Source: an uncultured Clostridia bacterium
Lineage (GTDB): Bacteria; Bacillota; Clostridia; Oscillospirales; Oscillospiraceae
Reading direction: 5' to 3'
NCBI GenBank assembly: GCA_945873695.1
Contig: CAMCDX010000001.1
Coordinates: 28,080-92,079 of the forward strand
DNA: 64,000 bases
Shown here: positions 1 to 8,030 of the stretch, in pieces
Layout of the letters: each line of letters begins with the position of its first letter
How positions within the stretch are numbered: position 1 is the stretch's first letter
Translations under genes and position numbers: made by a program
Notes under the pieces: generated by a model
Told to the model about the DNA's origin: nothing
The model's database searches: none
Seen by the model: only the letters and a program-made list of their open reading frames with translations

Positions 1-649
1 GCCTGTTTTTCTCCGGCTGCTTGCCGAAAAGGCTTCGGTACCACTTTTTGAAATGGTAGTAGGCGGGCTTGGACCGCAGCCGGGCCAGGTGGCCGGGCAT
101 GGCTCCCACGTTGGGATTGATGGACATGCCGTTGTCGTTGAGGATGACCACCAGGGGCTCCCCGGAGGCGCCGGCATTGTTCAGTCCCTCGTAGGCCAGG
201 CCGCCGGTGAGGGCGCCGTCGCCGATGAGGGCCAGGACGCTGTAATCCTCGTGCCGCAGCGTTCTGGCTCTTGCCATGCCCAGGGCAACAGACACGGAGT
301 TGGAGGCATGCCCCGCAATGAAGGCGTCGTGGACACTCTCATAGGGCTTTGGAAAGCCGGAAAGCCCCCCGAACTGGCGGAGGGTGGCAAACAGCTCCCG
401 ACGGCCTGTCAGGGCCTTGTGGACGTAGCACTGGTGGCCTACGTCGAACACCAGCCGGTCCCGGGAGGTGTCGAACACCCGGTGGATGGCCACTGTCAGC
501 TCTACAGCTCCCAGGTTGGAGGCCAGGTGGCCGCCGGTCCGGGACACATTTTCGATCAAAAACTCCCGCAGCTCCTGACACAGCCGGGGCAGTTGTTCTT
601 TCTCCAGCCCCTTCACGTCGGCGGGAGAGTGGATGGTTTCCAATATCAT
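1..649 (-). CDS. dxs: 1-deoxy-D-xylulose-5-phosphate synthase, 3' part cut by window edge
   Basis: Condenses pyruvate and glyceraldehyde-3-phosphate to DXP in a thiamine-diphosphate-dependent reaction, the first step of the MEP isoprenoid pathway. The visible 216 codons are the N-terminal part: start MILETIHSPADVKGL, then GAVELTVAIH, the conserved FDVGHQCYVHK stretch, and the ThDP/metal-binding GDGALTGG...NDNGMSI segment. The ORF runs off the left edge, so it is absent from the ORF track. The ATG at 649 follows a GAGAGAAAGG Shine-Dalgarno. It lies 16 bp downstream of oapA in the same direction, the same order as the known Bacillus halodurans OLE locus (ispA, ole, oapA, dxs). Confidence 0.95.
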   Translation of the reverse strand, partial: MILETIHSPADVKGLEKEQLPRLCQELREFLIENVSRTGGHLASNLGAVELTVAIHRVFDTSRDRLVFDVGHQCYVHKALTGRRELFATLRQFGGLSGFPKPYESVHDAFIAGHASNSVSVALGMARARTLRHEDYSVLALIGDGALTGGLAYEGLNNAGASGEPLVVILNDNGMSINPNVGAMPGHLARLRSKPAYYHFKKWYRSLFGKQPEKNR

Positions 650-665
650 ACTTGTCGCCTTTCTC

Positions 666-1223
666 TCAGCGATGGAACAGGTGTAAAAAACGGCCGGTCC
701 AGTAGACCACCTTGGTGCTCTGCTTCATGGCGAAGGTCTTGCCCAGTGCCTTGCCGCCGATGGTCAGGCCGGAAATCAAGGCGGTGACCGCCACGGAGAT
801 CAGCACGGACTTCACGCTCAGGGCATTTTGAAGCCGAACCACGATGATGGCGCCGGTGGTGCCGCTGACGATGCCGCAGATGTCCCCCACCACATCGTTG
901 CAGACGCTGGAGACGTGGCTGGCGTTCCGCAGCAGGCGCAGCGCCTCCCTGGCCCCCGGCTCCTTGTGGGCCGCCATGGAGTGAAAGGGACGGGCGTCCG
1001 CCGCCGTGACCGCAACACCGAGGATATCGAACAGGATGCCCAGGCCAATGAACAGCGCCAAAATCAAAAGGGCGACCGCCACACCCGCGCCGTCCAGCAT
1101 CGATTCCGACGCCAGGCTCAGCGCCGCGGACAGGGCGACCGCCAGCAGAAAGACCGTAATGGCCCAACGGTATTGGGAGGGGCTTTTTTTCTTCTCCTCC
1201 CCAGGATGCTTTGTTTTTTTCAA
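666..1223 (-). CDS. oapA: OLE-RNA-associated membrane protein OapA-like
   Basis: A 185-residue integral membrane protein with about four hydrophobic segments: WAITVFLLAVALSAALSLAS, ALLILALFIGLGILFDILG, DICGIVSGTTGAIIVV and LISVAVTALISGLTIGG. It has basic ends and a conserved-looking loop TAADARPFHSMAAHKEPGA. I choose the TTG at 1223 because GGAGG lies 9 nt upstream; the track start at 1247 would put that ribosome site inside the gene. Its position directly after the OLE RNA and before dxs is the published context of OapA, which tethers OLE RNA to the membrane. Function is inferred mainly from context. OapA-type proteins are, as I recall, distantly like CNNM/CorC magnesium-transport domains, which the loop resembles. 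Confidence 0.85.
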   Translation of the reverse strand: MKKTKHPGEEKKKSPSQYRWAITVFLLAVALSAALSLASESMLDGAGVAVALLILALFIGLGILFDILGVAVTAADARPFHSMAAHKEPGAREALRLLRNASHVSSVCNDVVGDICGIVSGTTGAIIVVRLQNALSVKSVLISVAVTALISGLTIGGKALGKTFAMKQSTKVVYWTGRFLHLFHR

Positions 1224-1252
1224 ACAGGATGACCTCCGTTGTATCAAAAACG

Positions 1253-1293
1253 CTAAGCCGGCGGCAGCGGAAAAAGTAAATCTTACGGCTTAG
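1253..1293 (-). terminator. hairpin plus U-run between OLE RNA and oapA
   Basis: On the minus strand CTAAGCCG and CGGCTTAG form a perfect 8-bp stem around a 25-nt loop, followed by CGTTTTTG. It overlaps the 3' edge of the OLE RNA and precedes the oapA ribosome site. It could end a fraction of OLE transcripts and so separate RNA abundance from oapA mRNA, or it could simply be the last OLE helix. Confidence 0.5.
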
Positions 1294-1908
1294 GTACGGG
1301 TCGGATTTCCCCGCGGCGCACCTCTCGTTGCCGATGGAGGCGGTTCCCCTTTCAGTGCCGCAGCGTGTCGTCGCCAGTTCACGCTACCCGATTGCCACTT
1401 AGTCCGCACTGCAATCCTTTTTTCGCCCGGAAAGACAGCCTAGGTGATTTCCACCCCAGTCCGTCCGTCTCTTTAGCCTCTTTTGCAGCCAGGGTTTCAG
1501 AGAGCAGGGGGCCGCCGGCTGCTCCGGCCGGGAGCGAAGGCGGCCTGGCCTCTCATTCGCCATACCCACGCAAGGCAGGCTACGTCTGCACACAGCGTTA
1601 CGGCCCCGCAGGGCCGATGCACCGCATTGCAGGTTCATCATCTGCTTCGTACACAGCTCGGAAATACCGCGATGGGAGTACGGCTGTGCACAAGAGCAGG
1701 TCTCCACGGAAACAGGGTCGGGATAACCATGCCATTGGAAAGCGCCCTGAGTCCGCAAGCGCGCGCCGCGCGCTTCCCCCCAGCACCCACCCAAAACTGG
1801 GCGTATCAAGCAGGCACCAGAGGTTTCATCGGTGTGCCCTTCAGAGGATTTTTAGGCCCTCCCTAGGAGACGGCAGATCTGACTAGAATACTGCGCCGCC
1901 GCTTAGCG
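1286..1908 (-). ncRNA. ole: OLE (ornate large extremophilic) RNA
   Basis: A protein-free stretch of about 620 nt between ispA and oapA, transcribed on the minus strand. Evidence: (i) length close to the published OLE RNA (roughly 600-640 nt); (ii) location in the canonical nusB-xseA-xseB-ispA-OLE-oapA-dxs locus; (iii) dense GC-rich self-complementarity, including an extended 3' domain with GAAAGGGGAACCGCC and GAGAGGTGCGCCGCGGGGAAA-type segments; (iv) a good promoter immediately upstream. OLE forms a membrane ribonucleoprotein with OapA and is tied to responses to alcohol, cold and magnesium in alkaliphilic Bacillus. ORF-track entries here (1365-1886 +, 1399-1809 -, 1483-1866 +) are chance frames in structured RNA. 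The ends are approximate. Confidence 0.88.
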
Positions 1909-1914
1909 AGATTC

Positions 1915-1943
1915 AGTATAACACGATTCTCATAAATATACAA
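1915..1943 (-). promoter_or_regulatory. sigma-A-type promoter of the OLE RNA
   Basis: Minus strand TTGTAT, a 17-bp spacer, then TATACT, in a markedly AT-rich pocket (1905-1980) of an otherwise GC-rich region. The predicted start near 1908 fits the 5' end of the OLE RNA, so the RNA can be made independently of the upstream ispA operon. Confidence 0.75.
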
Positions 1944-2024
1944 CATATTCTGTATATACAAATTATGAATTTTTTGATAGCGGGCAGGCAAATGCCGGGG
2001 AGAAAATCCTCCCCGGCGCCGGTC

Positions 2025-2900
2025 TTATTTTTTTCGCTCCGCTAAACTGTCCGCCAGGGCAGCCAGGAATCCGTCCTCGTCCCAGGGCGCCACCGCGTCC
2101 CTGGCGGCCCGGGTGCAGGCCAGCACCTTTTTTCCGCAGCCCTCCAGGCCCAGCAGGTCCACGAAGGTCACCTTGCCCTCCTCCTTGTCGGAGCCAATGG
2201 GCTTGCCGAAGTCGGCGTCACCGATGACATCCAGCATATCGTCCCGGATCTGGAAGGCCAGTCCCAGCTGGTAGCCGTACTCCTCCGCGGCGGACAGCAG
2301 CGATTCCCGTCCGCCGGCGGCCGCCACGCCCAGCTTGCAGGCCCCAGCGATCATGGCGCCGGTCTTCAACCGGTGGACCTCCGTCAGTTCCTCCTCCGTT
2401 TTAGGGGCGTGGAGGGTGTCGATCACCTGGCCAGCCACCATGCCGTCGGCCCCCGCGGCGCCCGCCAGGATCAGGGCGCAATTTGCCCGCCGCTCCGGCG
2501 TCAGGCCTGGGGCGGTCAGGATCAGGCGGAAGGCCTCGGGCTGGAGGGCGTCCCCCGCCAGTACCGCCAAGGTCTCGCCGTAGACCTTGTGGTTGGTGGG
2601 CTTTCCCCGGCGGAGGTCATCGTCATCCATGCAGGGCAGGTCGTCGTGGATCAGCGAATAGGTATGCACCAGCTCCAGGGCGCAGGCCACCGGCAGGGTA
2701 TCACGCCAGTCCATCCCCGCCAGCCGGGCGAACTCCAGCGTCAGCACCGGCCGGATGCGCTTGCCACCCGCCAGCAGGGAGTACCGCATGGCTTCGTACA
2801 GGTCGGCCCAGTGGGTGGTCTCCTCGAACTGGGTGCGGAGAAAATGCTCGATCTCCTGGCGGTACGTCTCGTACCGCTGGTCAAACGCCGCTTTTTCCAT
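2025..2900 (-). CDS. ispA: polyprenyl (farnesyl) diphosphate synthase
   Basis: Sequentially condenses IPP with DMAPP and GPP to make farnesyl diphosphate for undecaprenol and quinone synthesis. The 291-residue length is typical. The first aspartate-rich motif is DDLPCMDDDDLRRG (about residue 85) and the second is DDMLDVIGDADFGK (about residue 220); LLAGGKRIRP near residue 42 is the conserved substrate-binding stretch. It starts 2 bp after xseB stops, in the same direction, so it is translated from the asp23-nusB-xseA-xseB operon. Downstream come the OLE promoter and RNA. Confidence 0.96.
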   Translation of the reverse strand: MEKAAFDQRYETYRQEIEHFLRTQFEETTHWADLYEAMRYSLLAGGKRIRPVLTLEFARLAGMDWRDTLPVACALELVHTYSLIHDDLPCMDDDDLRRGKPTNHKVYGETLAVLAGDALQPEAFRLILTAPGLTPERRANCALILAGAAGADGMVAGQVIDTLHAPKTEEELTEVHRLKTGAMIAGACKLGVAAAGGRESLLSAAEEYGYQLGLAFQIRDDMLDVIGDADFGKPIGSDKEEGKVTFVDLLGLEGCGKKVLACTRAARDAVAPWDEDGFLAALADSLAERKK

Positions 2901-2902
2901 GG

Positions 2903-3139
2903 TCAGTCCTCCTGTTCCGCAAAGGGCAGCTCCACGGGGGCGCCGTCGGCGCCCTTCATCAGCTTCACCACCTGCTGCTCCGCCTGGTCCAGCTGTTTGG
3001 AGCAGGACGCGATCAGCTTCGTGCCCTCCTCAAAGAGGGCCAGGGAATCCGCCAGGGGCGCGTCGCCCTTCTCCAGGGCTGCCACGATCTCCTCCAGCCG
3101 TTGGAGCTGCTGCTCGAATGCCGCTTTCTTTCCACTCAT
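2903..3139 (-). CDS. xseB: exodeoxyribonuclease VII small subunit
   Basis: A 78-residue partner of XseA in exonuclease VII, which degrades single-stranded DNA from either end. FEQQLQRLEEIVAALEKGD and the SLALFEEGTKLI helix match the family. It overlaps the xseA stop by 4 bp and is followed 2 bp later by ispA, the usual Firmicutes order. Confidence 0.95.
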   Translation of the reverse strand: MSGKKAAFEQQLQRLEEIVAALEKGDAPLADSLALFEEGTKLIASCSKQLDQAEQQVVKLMKGADGAPVELPFAEQED

Positions 3140-4338
3140 GGATGTACCTCCTCAACTTTGGCGGTGAAGCCGCCCTCTCCCAGTGTAACGGAGACCCGGT
3201 CCCCGGGCGACGCGTCACGATAGCTTTTCATGATCTGTCCTTGTTCATTCTGGGCCATGGCGTAGCCCCGGCCCAGGACCTTCAGGGGGCTCATGGCGTC
3301 CAGGGACGCCGCCAGGGCGGCGAAGCTCTGCCGCTTCCGGGCCATCTGGCCGGAGGCCAGGTCCCCCAGCCGCTGCTGGACGTGGACCAGCTCCATCCGC
3401 TTGTCCTGCACATAGGCCAGCTGGTCCGTCATCACCCGCTTTTGGGCCAGGGAGTCCAGCTTCTCCCGCAGGGCCTCCAGCCGGGCCGTTTCGCTCTGCT
3501 CCATCCGCTCCCCGGCGCCCCGGAGCCACCGCAGCAGCTCCACCTGATCCGGTACGGCGATCTCGGCGGCGTTGGAGGGCGTGCTGGCCCGTGCGTCCGC
3601 CACGAAGTCGGAGATGGTCACATCCGGCTCATGGCCCACGGCGGAAATCACCGGCGTCTTGCAGTCGTAGATGGCCCGGGCCACCCGCTCGTCGTTGAAG
3701 GCCCACAGATCCTCCATGGAGCCGCCGCCCCGGCCGGTGATGATGACGTCGCCGGTCTTCCACTTATCCGCGTATCGGATGGCCCCGGCGATCTCCGGCG
3801 GTGCCTCGGCGCCCTGGACCCGCACCGGCAGCAAAATCACCTTGGCAATCGGGTAGCGGCGGCGCAGGATGCGGATCATATCGTGGACCGCGGCGCCGGC
3901 AGAGGAAGTGACGATGGCGATCTTCTCCGGGTAGGCGGGCAGGGGCTTCTTGTGGGCGGGGTCGAACAGGCCCTCGGCGTACAGCTTGGCCTTCAGCTGC
4001 TCGAAGGCAGCCGCCAGGTCCCCCACGCCCTCGGGGGTCATGGTGTTGCAGTACAGCTGGTAGGCCCCGTCCCGGGGGAACACCGTCACCCGGCCCGTCA
4101 CCAGCACCTTCATGCCGTTCTCCGGCCGGAACCGAAGTTTCATAGCGGCGCTCTTGAACATGACGCAGCGGATGGCGCCCTCCGGGTCCTTCAGGGAGAA
4201 ATAATGGTGGCCGGATGGGTACATCTTGTAGTTGGACAGCTCGCCCCGGACGCAGATGTTTTGCAGCATGGGCTCGCCGTCCAACAGGAGCTTGACCAGA
4301 TTGTTGACTTCGGTAACGCCGAAGATGTGTTGTTCCAT
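3136..4338 (-). CDS. xseA: exodeoxyribonuclease VII large subunit
   Basis: A 400-residue catalytic subunit of exonuclease VII. The N-terminal OB fold (VRGELSNYKMYPSGHHYFSLKD) is followed by the catalytic domain with ITGRGGGSMEDLWAFNDE and AVGHEPDVTISDFVADARASTPS. A coiled-coil region (about residues 260-340) precedes the C-terminal VLGRGYAMA motif. The ATG at 4338 has a good GGAGGC site upstream. Confidence 0.97.
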   Translation of the reverse strand: MEQHIFGVTEVNNLVKLLLDGEPMLQNICVRGELSNYKMYPSGHHYFSLKDPEGAIRCVMFKSAAMKLRFRPENGMKVLVTGRVTVFPRDGAYQLYCNTMTPEGVGDLAAAFEQLKAKLYAEGLFDPAHKKPLPAYPEKIAIVTSSAGAAVHDMIRILRRRYPIAKVILLPVRVQGAEAPPEIAGAIRYADKWKTGDVIITGRGGGSMEDLWAFNDERVARAIYDCKTPVISAVGHEPDVTISDFVADARASTPSNAAEIAVPDQVELLRWLRGAGERMEQSETARLEALREKLDSLAQKRVMTDQLAYVQDKRMELVHVQQRLGDLASGQMARKRQSFAALAASLDAMSPLKVLGRGYAMAQNEQGQIMKSYRDASPGDRVSVTLGEGGFTAKVEEVHP

Positions 4339-4375
4339 GGGCTGCCTCCTAACAGGTTGTCCCTTGACGGGAAAA

Positions 4376-4424
4376 CAAAGAAAAGCAGAGCCGGACGGGG
4401 AACTTTCCCCCTGCCCCGCTCTGC
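4376..4424 (-). terminator. terminator-like hairpin between nusB and xseA
   Basis: Minus strand GCAGAGC...GCTCTGC with an inner GGGGAA/TTCCCC extension, followed by TTTTCTTTG. It sits between the nusB stop and the xseA start. Because the operon continues in the same direction it is probably leaky; a processing hairpin is the alternative. Confidence 0.5.
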
Positions 4425-4431
4425 CGTTTGC

Positions 4432-4881
4432 TTATTCGCCGGTCTCCTGCCGCACGAAGCTGCCCAGGATGCCGTTGATGAACTTCACCGTCTCCGGCGT
4501 CTCATACTTCTTGGCGATCTCCACCGCCTCGTTGATGGAGACGCTGTTGGGGATATCCGGCATGTACAGGATCTCGTACATAGCCACCCGCATGATGGCG
4601 GAGGCCACCAGGGGGATGCGGGCAAAGTTCCAGCCCTTGGCGTACTTGGCGATGTAGCCGTCCAGTTCCGCCCCGTGTTCGTCCACGCCCTTCACCAGAC
4701 GGCGGATGTACTCCGCCTGCTTGGCGTTGGGAGACTCCTGGTAGATCTCGTCCTCCGCCGCCAGGGTGGCAAAGGTCTCCGCCGTCAGGCGGTCATCCAG
4801 CAGGGCATCCACATCCTTGTCCGTGAAGCTCAACTCATAGGAGAGATGGATCGCAATCTCCCGCGCAGTGTTCCGTACCAT
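4432..4881 (-). CDS. nusB: transcription antitermination protein NusB
   Basis: A 149-residue all-helical RNA-binding protein that joins NusE (S10) at BoxA in rRNA antitermination. Family features are TAREIAIHLSYEL at the N-terminus, LVKGVDEHGAELDGYI and the C-terminal INEAVEIAKKYETPETVKFINGILG. It lies between the Asp23-family gene and xseA. Confidence 0.95.
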   Translation of the reverse strand: MVRNTAREIAIHLSYELSFTDKDVDALLDDRLTAETFATLAAEDEIYQESPNAKQAEYIRRLVKGVDEHGAELDGYIAKYAKGWNFARIPLVASAIMRVAMYEILYMPDIPNSVSINEAVEIAKKYETPETVKFINGILGSFVRQETGE

Positions 4882-4906
4882 AAACTTTCTCGTCCTTTTC
4901 TCTCTT

Positions 4907-5284
4907 TTACGCCAGGGTCACGCCGCCCACGTGGATGTTCACGGCGCTCACAGAACAGCCGGTCATGGCCTCCACCGCGGAGATAACCGCCTTCTGGGCG
5001 TTCTCCGCCACCTCGGGGATGGGGGTGCCGTACTGCACCGTCAGGTACAGGTCCAGCACCAGGGCCGCGCCGGTCATATCGATCTTGACGCCCTTGGCGC
5101 CCTTCTGCGCGTTCTTCTTATTGCTCACCAGGTCCGTGACGCTGCCGCCCAGAGGGGTCATCATGCCGGAGACGCCTTCCACGTCCCGCACGGCCCCCAC
5201 GGCGATGGCGGCGATGACCTCCTCGGAGATGTTGATGCTGCCATTTTCCTCCGGCAGGGTCATATAATCCTTGCTCTCGCCCAT
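4907..5284 (-). CDS. Asp23/Gls24 family envelope stress-response protein
   Basis: A 125-residue Asp23/Gls24-domain protein. Typical features are the INISEEVIAAIAVGAVRDVEGV start, the KGVKIDMTGAALVLDLYLTVQYG core and the C-terminal MTGCSVSAVNIHVGGV. In Clostridia this paralogue is regularly the gene before nusB. Family members are membrane-associated and induced by envelope stress; the precise role here is unknown. It is the first gene of the operon and has a promoter at 5342-5370. Confidence 0.92.
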   Translation of the reverse strand: MGESKDYMTLPEENGSINISEEVIAAIAVGAVRDVEGVSGMMTPLGGSVTDLVSNKKNAQKGAKGVKIDMTGAALVLDLYLTVQYGTPIPEVAENAQKAVISAVEAMTGCSVSAVNIHVGGVTLA

Positions 5285-5341
5285 TCTATCGAATCTCCTT
5301 ACTCATTTATCCTTGGTAAAAGGTCATATTCTTAGGTTGTT

Positions 5342-5370
5342 ATTGTACCATGTCCCGCCGTAAATTACAA
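5342..5370 (-). promoter_or_regulatory. sigma-A-type promoter of the asp23-nusB-xseAB-ispA operon
   Basis: Minus strand TTGTAA, 17 bp, TACAAT, about 60 bp before the Asp23-family start and immediately downstream of the spoIIIAH stop. It separates vegetative transcription of this operon from the sporulation operon upstream. Confidence 0.65.
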
Positions 5371-5373
5371 CTG

Positions 5374-5955
5374 CTAATTTGCGGCCATGATCTTGATTCC
5401 GCTGGCGGGGTAGCCAGTCTCCGTCATGGTGATGTCGGTGATTTTGGCCACATCCTCTTTCGTCAGCTCCCCGGTGCCGGTAGACACCACCACACTGATG
5501 CTGTCCTCTCCCATGAAGGCCACGCAGTCGGCGTAGCCCTTGGCGGTAACCAGGTTCTCAATCTGGGCCTCCTTCATGGTGTAGGACGCCAGGACGGCGA
5601 TGCCCTCGCTGGCCTCGTTGGCCACGGTCTGGTCCGCGCCCTCCTGCTCCGCCGCCTCCTGAAGGAGGCTGACGGCGCTGTCCCGGGCCTGCTGCCGGGT
5701 CAGCCGGGCAGAGGCAAAGTAGTCGGAGCCGGTATAGACCTCCGTCTCATCCACCTGGCCCGGCTCCTCTTCCCCGCCGTCCTCCCGGCCGGAAACCAGG
5801 GCGGCCTCGCCCAGGATCTTGGTGCCGGTCTCCTGGGTTTCCTTGGCCTCTTCCGTCGCCCGGTCCCCGGAGAACTTCCAGTTCAGCGCCGCAGCGCCGC
5901 ATACCAGCAGCGCCATGGCCACTACCACCGCGTTTCGTCTCAGTCTGCTGCTCAT
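5374..5955 (-). CDS. spoIIIAH: stage III sporulation protein AH
   Basis: A 193-residue mother-cell protein whose C-terminal YscJ-like domain forms a ring and binds SpoIIQ across the intermembrane space of the engulfed forespore. It has an N-terminal membrane anchor (RRNAVVVAMALLVCGAAAL), an acidic linker, then the conserved DYFASARLTRQQARDSAVSLL and MKEAQIENLVTAKGYADCV regions. I start at the ATG at 5955; the longer track ORF is an out-of-gene extension through spoIIIAG. Last gene of the spoIIIA operon. Confidence 0.95.
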   Translation of the reverse strand: MSSRLRRNAVVVAMALLVCGAAALNWKFSGDRATEEAKETQETGTKILGEAALVSGREDGGEEEPGQVDETEVYTGSDYFASARLTRQQARDSAVSLLQEAAEQEGADQTVANEASEGIAVLASYTMKEAQIENLVTAKGYADCVAFMGEDSISVVVSTGTGELTKEDVAKITDITMTETGYPASGIKIMAAN

Positions 5956-5978
5956 AGGTCCTTTCCTCCTCCAAACGA

Positions 5979-6494
5979 TCACTGCCATTTTGCCACGGTG
6001 ACCCGATCGGCGGAAAGGCCGGTCAGAGCCGTCACCGCCTCGGTCACCGCCAGCTTCACCTCCGCCCGGTCGCCTCCCTGGCACACCACCAGAGCTCCCC
6101 GGTACGTGGGCCGCCGAGTCTGGGTCACCACCGGCTCCTCGCCGTCGTCTCCATCCGTCAGCACCGTCTCGGACCGCCGCTCGTAGTCCTCCGGCGCCTC
6201 CACGGAGCCTTTGTAAGAGAGTTCCGTGTCCTGGGCCAGCTGGCGAATGTCCTCGGTATCCACCGTCAGCATCACCTGGACCTGGCCCACGCCGCTGATC
6301 TTGGAGAGGATATCCTCCATCTCCCCTTCCACATCCCGCTCCGTCCGGGTCTCCGGCACGCCGCCGGAGATTGCCGTCTCCCGCCGCCCACTGGGCCATA
6401 ACAGCAGCACGACGCCGATCAGCACCACCAGCGCCACGAATTTGTATTTCTCCCATAGTATCCGTACTCCTTCAGTTTTCTTCTTCCTGTCCAT
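5979..6494 (-). CDS. spoIIIAG: stage III sporulation protein AG
   Basis: A 171-residue single-pass protein (KFVALVVLIGVVLLLWP) whose extracellular domain forms the large SpoIIIAG ring of the feeding-tube channel. Recognised by MEDILSKISGVGQVQVMLTVD and the C-terminal RGALVVCQGGDRAEVKLAVTEAV ring-building motif. The start is the ATG at 6494, overlapping the spoIIIAF end by 23 bp. Confidence 0.94.
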   Translation of the reverse strand: MDRKKKTEGVRILWEKYKFVALVVLIGVVLLLWPSGRRETAISGGVPETRTERDVEGEMEDILSKISGVGQVQVMLTVDTEDIRQLAQDTELSYKGSVEAPEDYERRSETVLTDGDDGEEPVVTQTRRPTYRGALVVCQGGDRAEVKLAVTEAVTALTGLSADRVTVAKWQ

Positions 6495-6957
6495 GCCAAA
6501 CCTGCCTCTCCCGGGAGATTCCCAGTGTTTCCGCCATGTAGGACGACAGCTCTTCGGACCAAGGGCCGTGGATCTCCGTCCGGACAGGCACCGGCACACC
6601 GTCGCCGCCGGTCTCCGTCTCCACCCGGACCCGGACCTCCAGACCCAGCTCCTCCGCTTTGTCCGATATATATGACGCTGTCCGCTCCGCTATGCCTGAC
6701 GCCAGGGCCTCCTCCTGGTCAGCGGACAGCTCCTCCTGCCGCTTCTCGATGGCCCTGGCCCAGTCCTCCATCCCCGTGTCCAGGCCGGAGAGGTCGATCT
6801 CCGCCGCCGGCCGCAGCAGCACCGCCAGCAGCAAAAGGCCCCCGCTAAAGCCGGCGATCTTCCGCAGGCTCCCCTCCGGCACCAGGGTCTGCACCACCGA
6901 CAGCAGCAGCGTCACCGTCACCACCGCCGTCAGCCACTCCCGCGCCGCCGCCATCAT
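6472..6957 (-). CDS. spoIIIAF: stage III sporulation protein AF
   Basis: A 161-residue protein with two N-terminal membrane helices (WLTAVVTVTLLLSVVQTL and IAGFSGGLLLLAVLLRP) followed by a soluble ring-building-like domain. The double ATG at 6957/6954 overlaps the spoIIIAE stop. The long track ORF 6472-7776 merges the spoIIIAF frame with a shadow frame of spoIIIAE. Confidence 0.92.
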   Translation of the reverse strand: MMAAAREWLTAVVTVTLLLSVVQTLVPEGSLRKIAGFSGGLLLLAVLLRPAAEIDLSGLDTGMEDWARAIEKRQEELSADQEEALASGIAERTASYISDKAEELGLEVRVRVETETGGDGVPVPVRTEIHGPWSEELSSYMAETLGISRERQVWHGQEEEN

Positions 6958-8030
6958 ACCGTCACCGCCGATACCGACGCCAGGATGGACACCAGCAGCA
7001 GCAGGGCGCAGGCACCGGTCATGCCCAGCACCAGCCCAAAGGCTCCCCCCAGGCCGTCGATGAGCTTGCACAGTCCCGGAGCGCCCACGGCGGAGGCCAG
7101 GAAGGCGGTGAGCTTGTACAGCAAATACTGGATGCCCAGCTGCAAAAAGGGGTAGGCGCAGGCCGCCAGCACCGCCAGCATCCCGAAAACGCCGATGGTG
7201 CCCCGAAGCAGTCCCGCTCCCGCCAGCACCGTCTCCGACACCTCGGAGATGATCCCCCCCACCACCGGCACCACGCCGGAGATGGCAGCTTTCGCCACCT
7301 TCACCCGGGCGCTGTCCGCCGTGCCGGACACCACCCGGACCACGGAGAGGTATACCGTGAAGGCGATGAGAGGCGTGGTCAGCAGCCATGTGGTCACCTT
7401 CTTCACCCCCGCTGCGATGGCCCCCAGCGGCCCCTCCGGCAGGCAGGCGGAGGCGGTGAGGACGCCGATGTACAGGTACACCAGCGGCAGCAGCACTCCC
7501 TTGGCCAGCCGTAAAAACAGGTCCACCAGGAACACCGTGGCCACCTGCTGGAAGGTGGCGGTGGTGATGGCGCCGGAGGCGGCGGTTGCCGCCGCCAGGG
7601 TGGGCAGCAGCGCCTGGGAGAAGGCGGACAGGTCCTCCATGGTCCGGGCCCCCAGGCCGATGAGATTGTCCAGGCTCCCCGCCGCCGCCAGGGTTACGGA
7701 TAGTGCCCCCGCCATGGGCAGGAAGGGTGATGACCGTCCTCCCGCTCCCTGGTGGAAGCCCTCCACCGCACCGCACAGCACCACGATCAACAAAATGGAC
7801 GCCGCGCCCCGGACACGCTGTGTCAGCACTTCCTTTGCCTGGTCCCCGGTCCAGGCCAGCACCTTCGCCACACCGCCGGTGAAGTCCTCCGGCTCGGTAT
7901 CTTCCAGATCCTCCAGTACCTCCTCCGCCCCGGGGGGCAGGGCATCGGTCACGTCTTCGGGGATGTCCGCCCCCCGGGCGGGCACCGTCAGCGCCGCCGT
8001 CAGCGCCAGCGCCAGGATCATCATTCTCAT
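6954..8030 (-). CDS. spoIIIAE: stage III sporulation protein AE
   Basis: A 358-residue polytopic membrane protein, the largest membrane component of the SpoIIIA channel. A signal-like N-terminus (MILALALTAALTVPARG) and acidic segment precede about eight hydrophobic helices, for example VFLVDLFLRLAKGVLLPLVYLYIGV and GGIISEVSETVLAGAGLL. Its ATG at 8030 overlaps the spoIIIAD stop (ATGA). Confidence 0.94.
   Translation of the reverse strand: MRMMILALALTAALTVPARGADIPEDVTDALPPGAEEVLEDLEDTEPEDFTGGVAKVLAWTGDQAKEVLTQRVRGAASILLIVVLCGAVEGFHQGAGGRSSPFLPMAGALSVTLAAAGSLDNLIGLGARTMEDLSAFSQALLPTLAAATAASGAITTATFQQVATVFLVDLFLRLAKGVLLPLVYLYIGVLTASACLPEGPLGAIAAGVKKVTTWLLTTPLIAFTVYLSVVRVVSGTADSARVKVAKAAISGVVPVVGGIISEVSETVLAGAGLLRGTIGVFGMLAVLAACAYPFLQLGIQYLLYKLTAFLASAVGAPGLCKLIDGLGGAFGLVLGMTGACALLLLVSILASVSAVTV

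Noticed and set aside
1365-1886. Overlapping ORFs of 120-173 aa on both strands (1365-1886 +, 1399-1809 -, 1483-1866 +)
   Set aside because: They have no ribosome sites, low-complexity Arg/Pro/Ser-rich products, and coincide with the structured OLE RNA.
2755-4986. 743-aa plus-strand ORF
   Set aside because: Antisense shadow of xseA/xseB/nusB in GC-rich DNA; His/Gly/Leu-rich with no recognisable domain.
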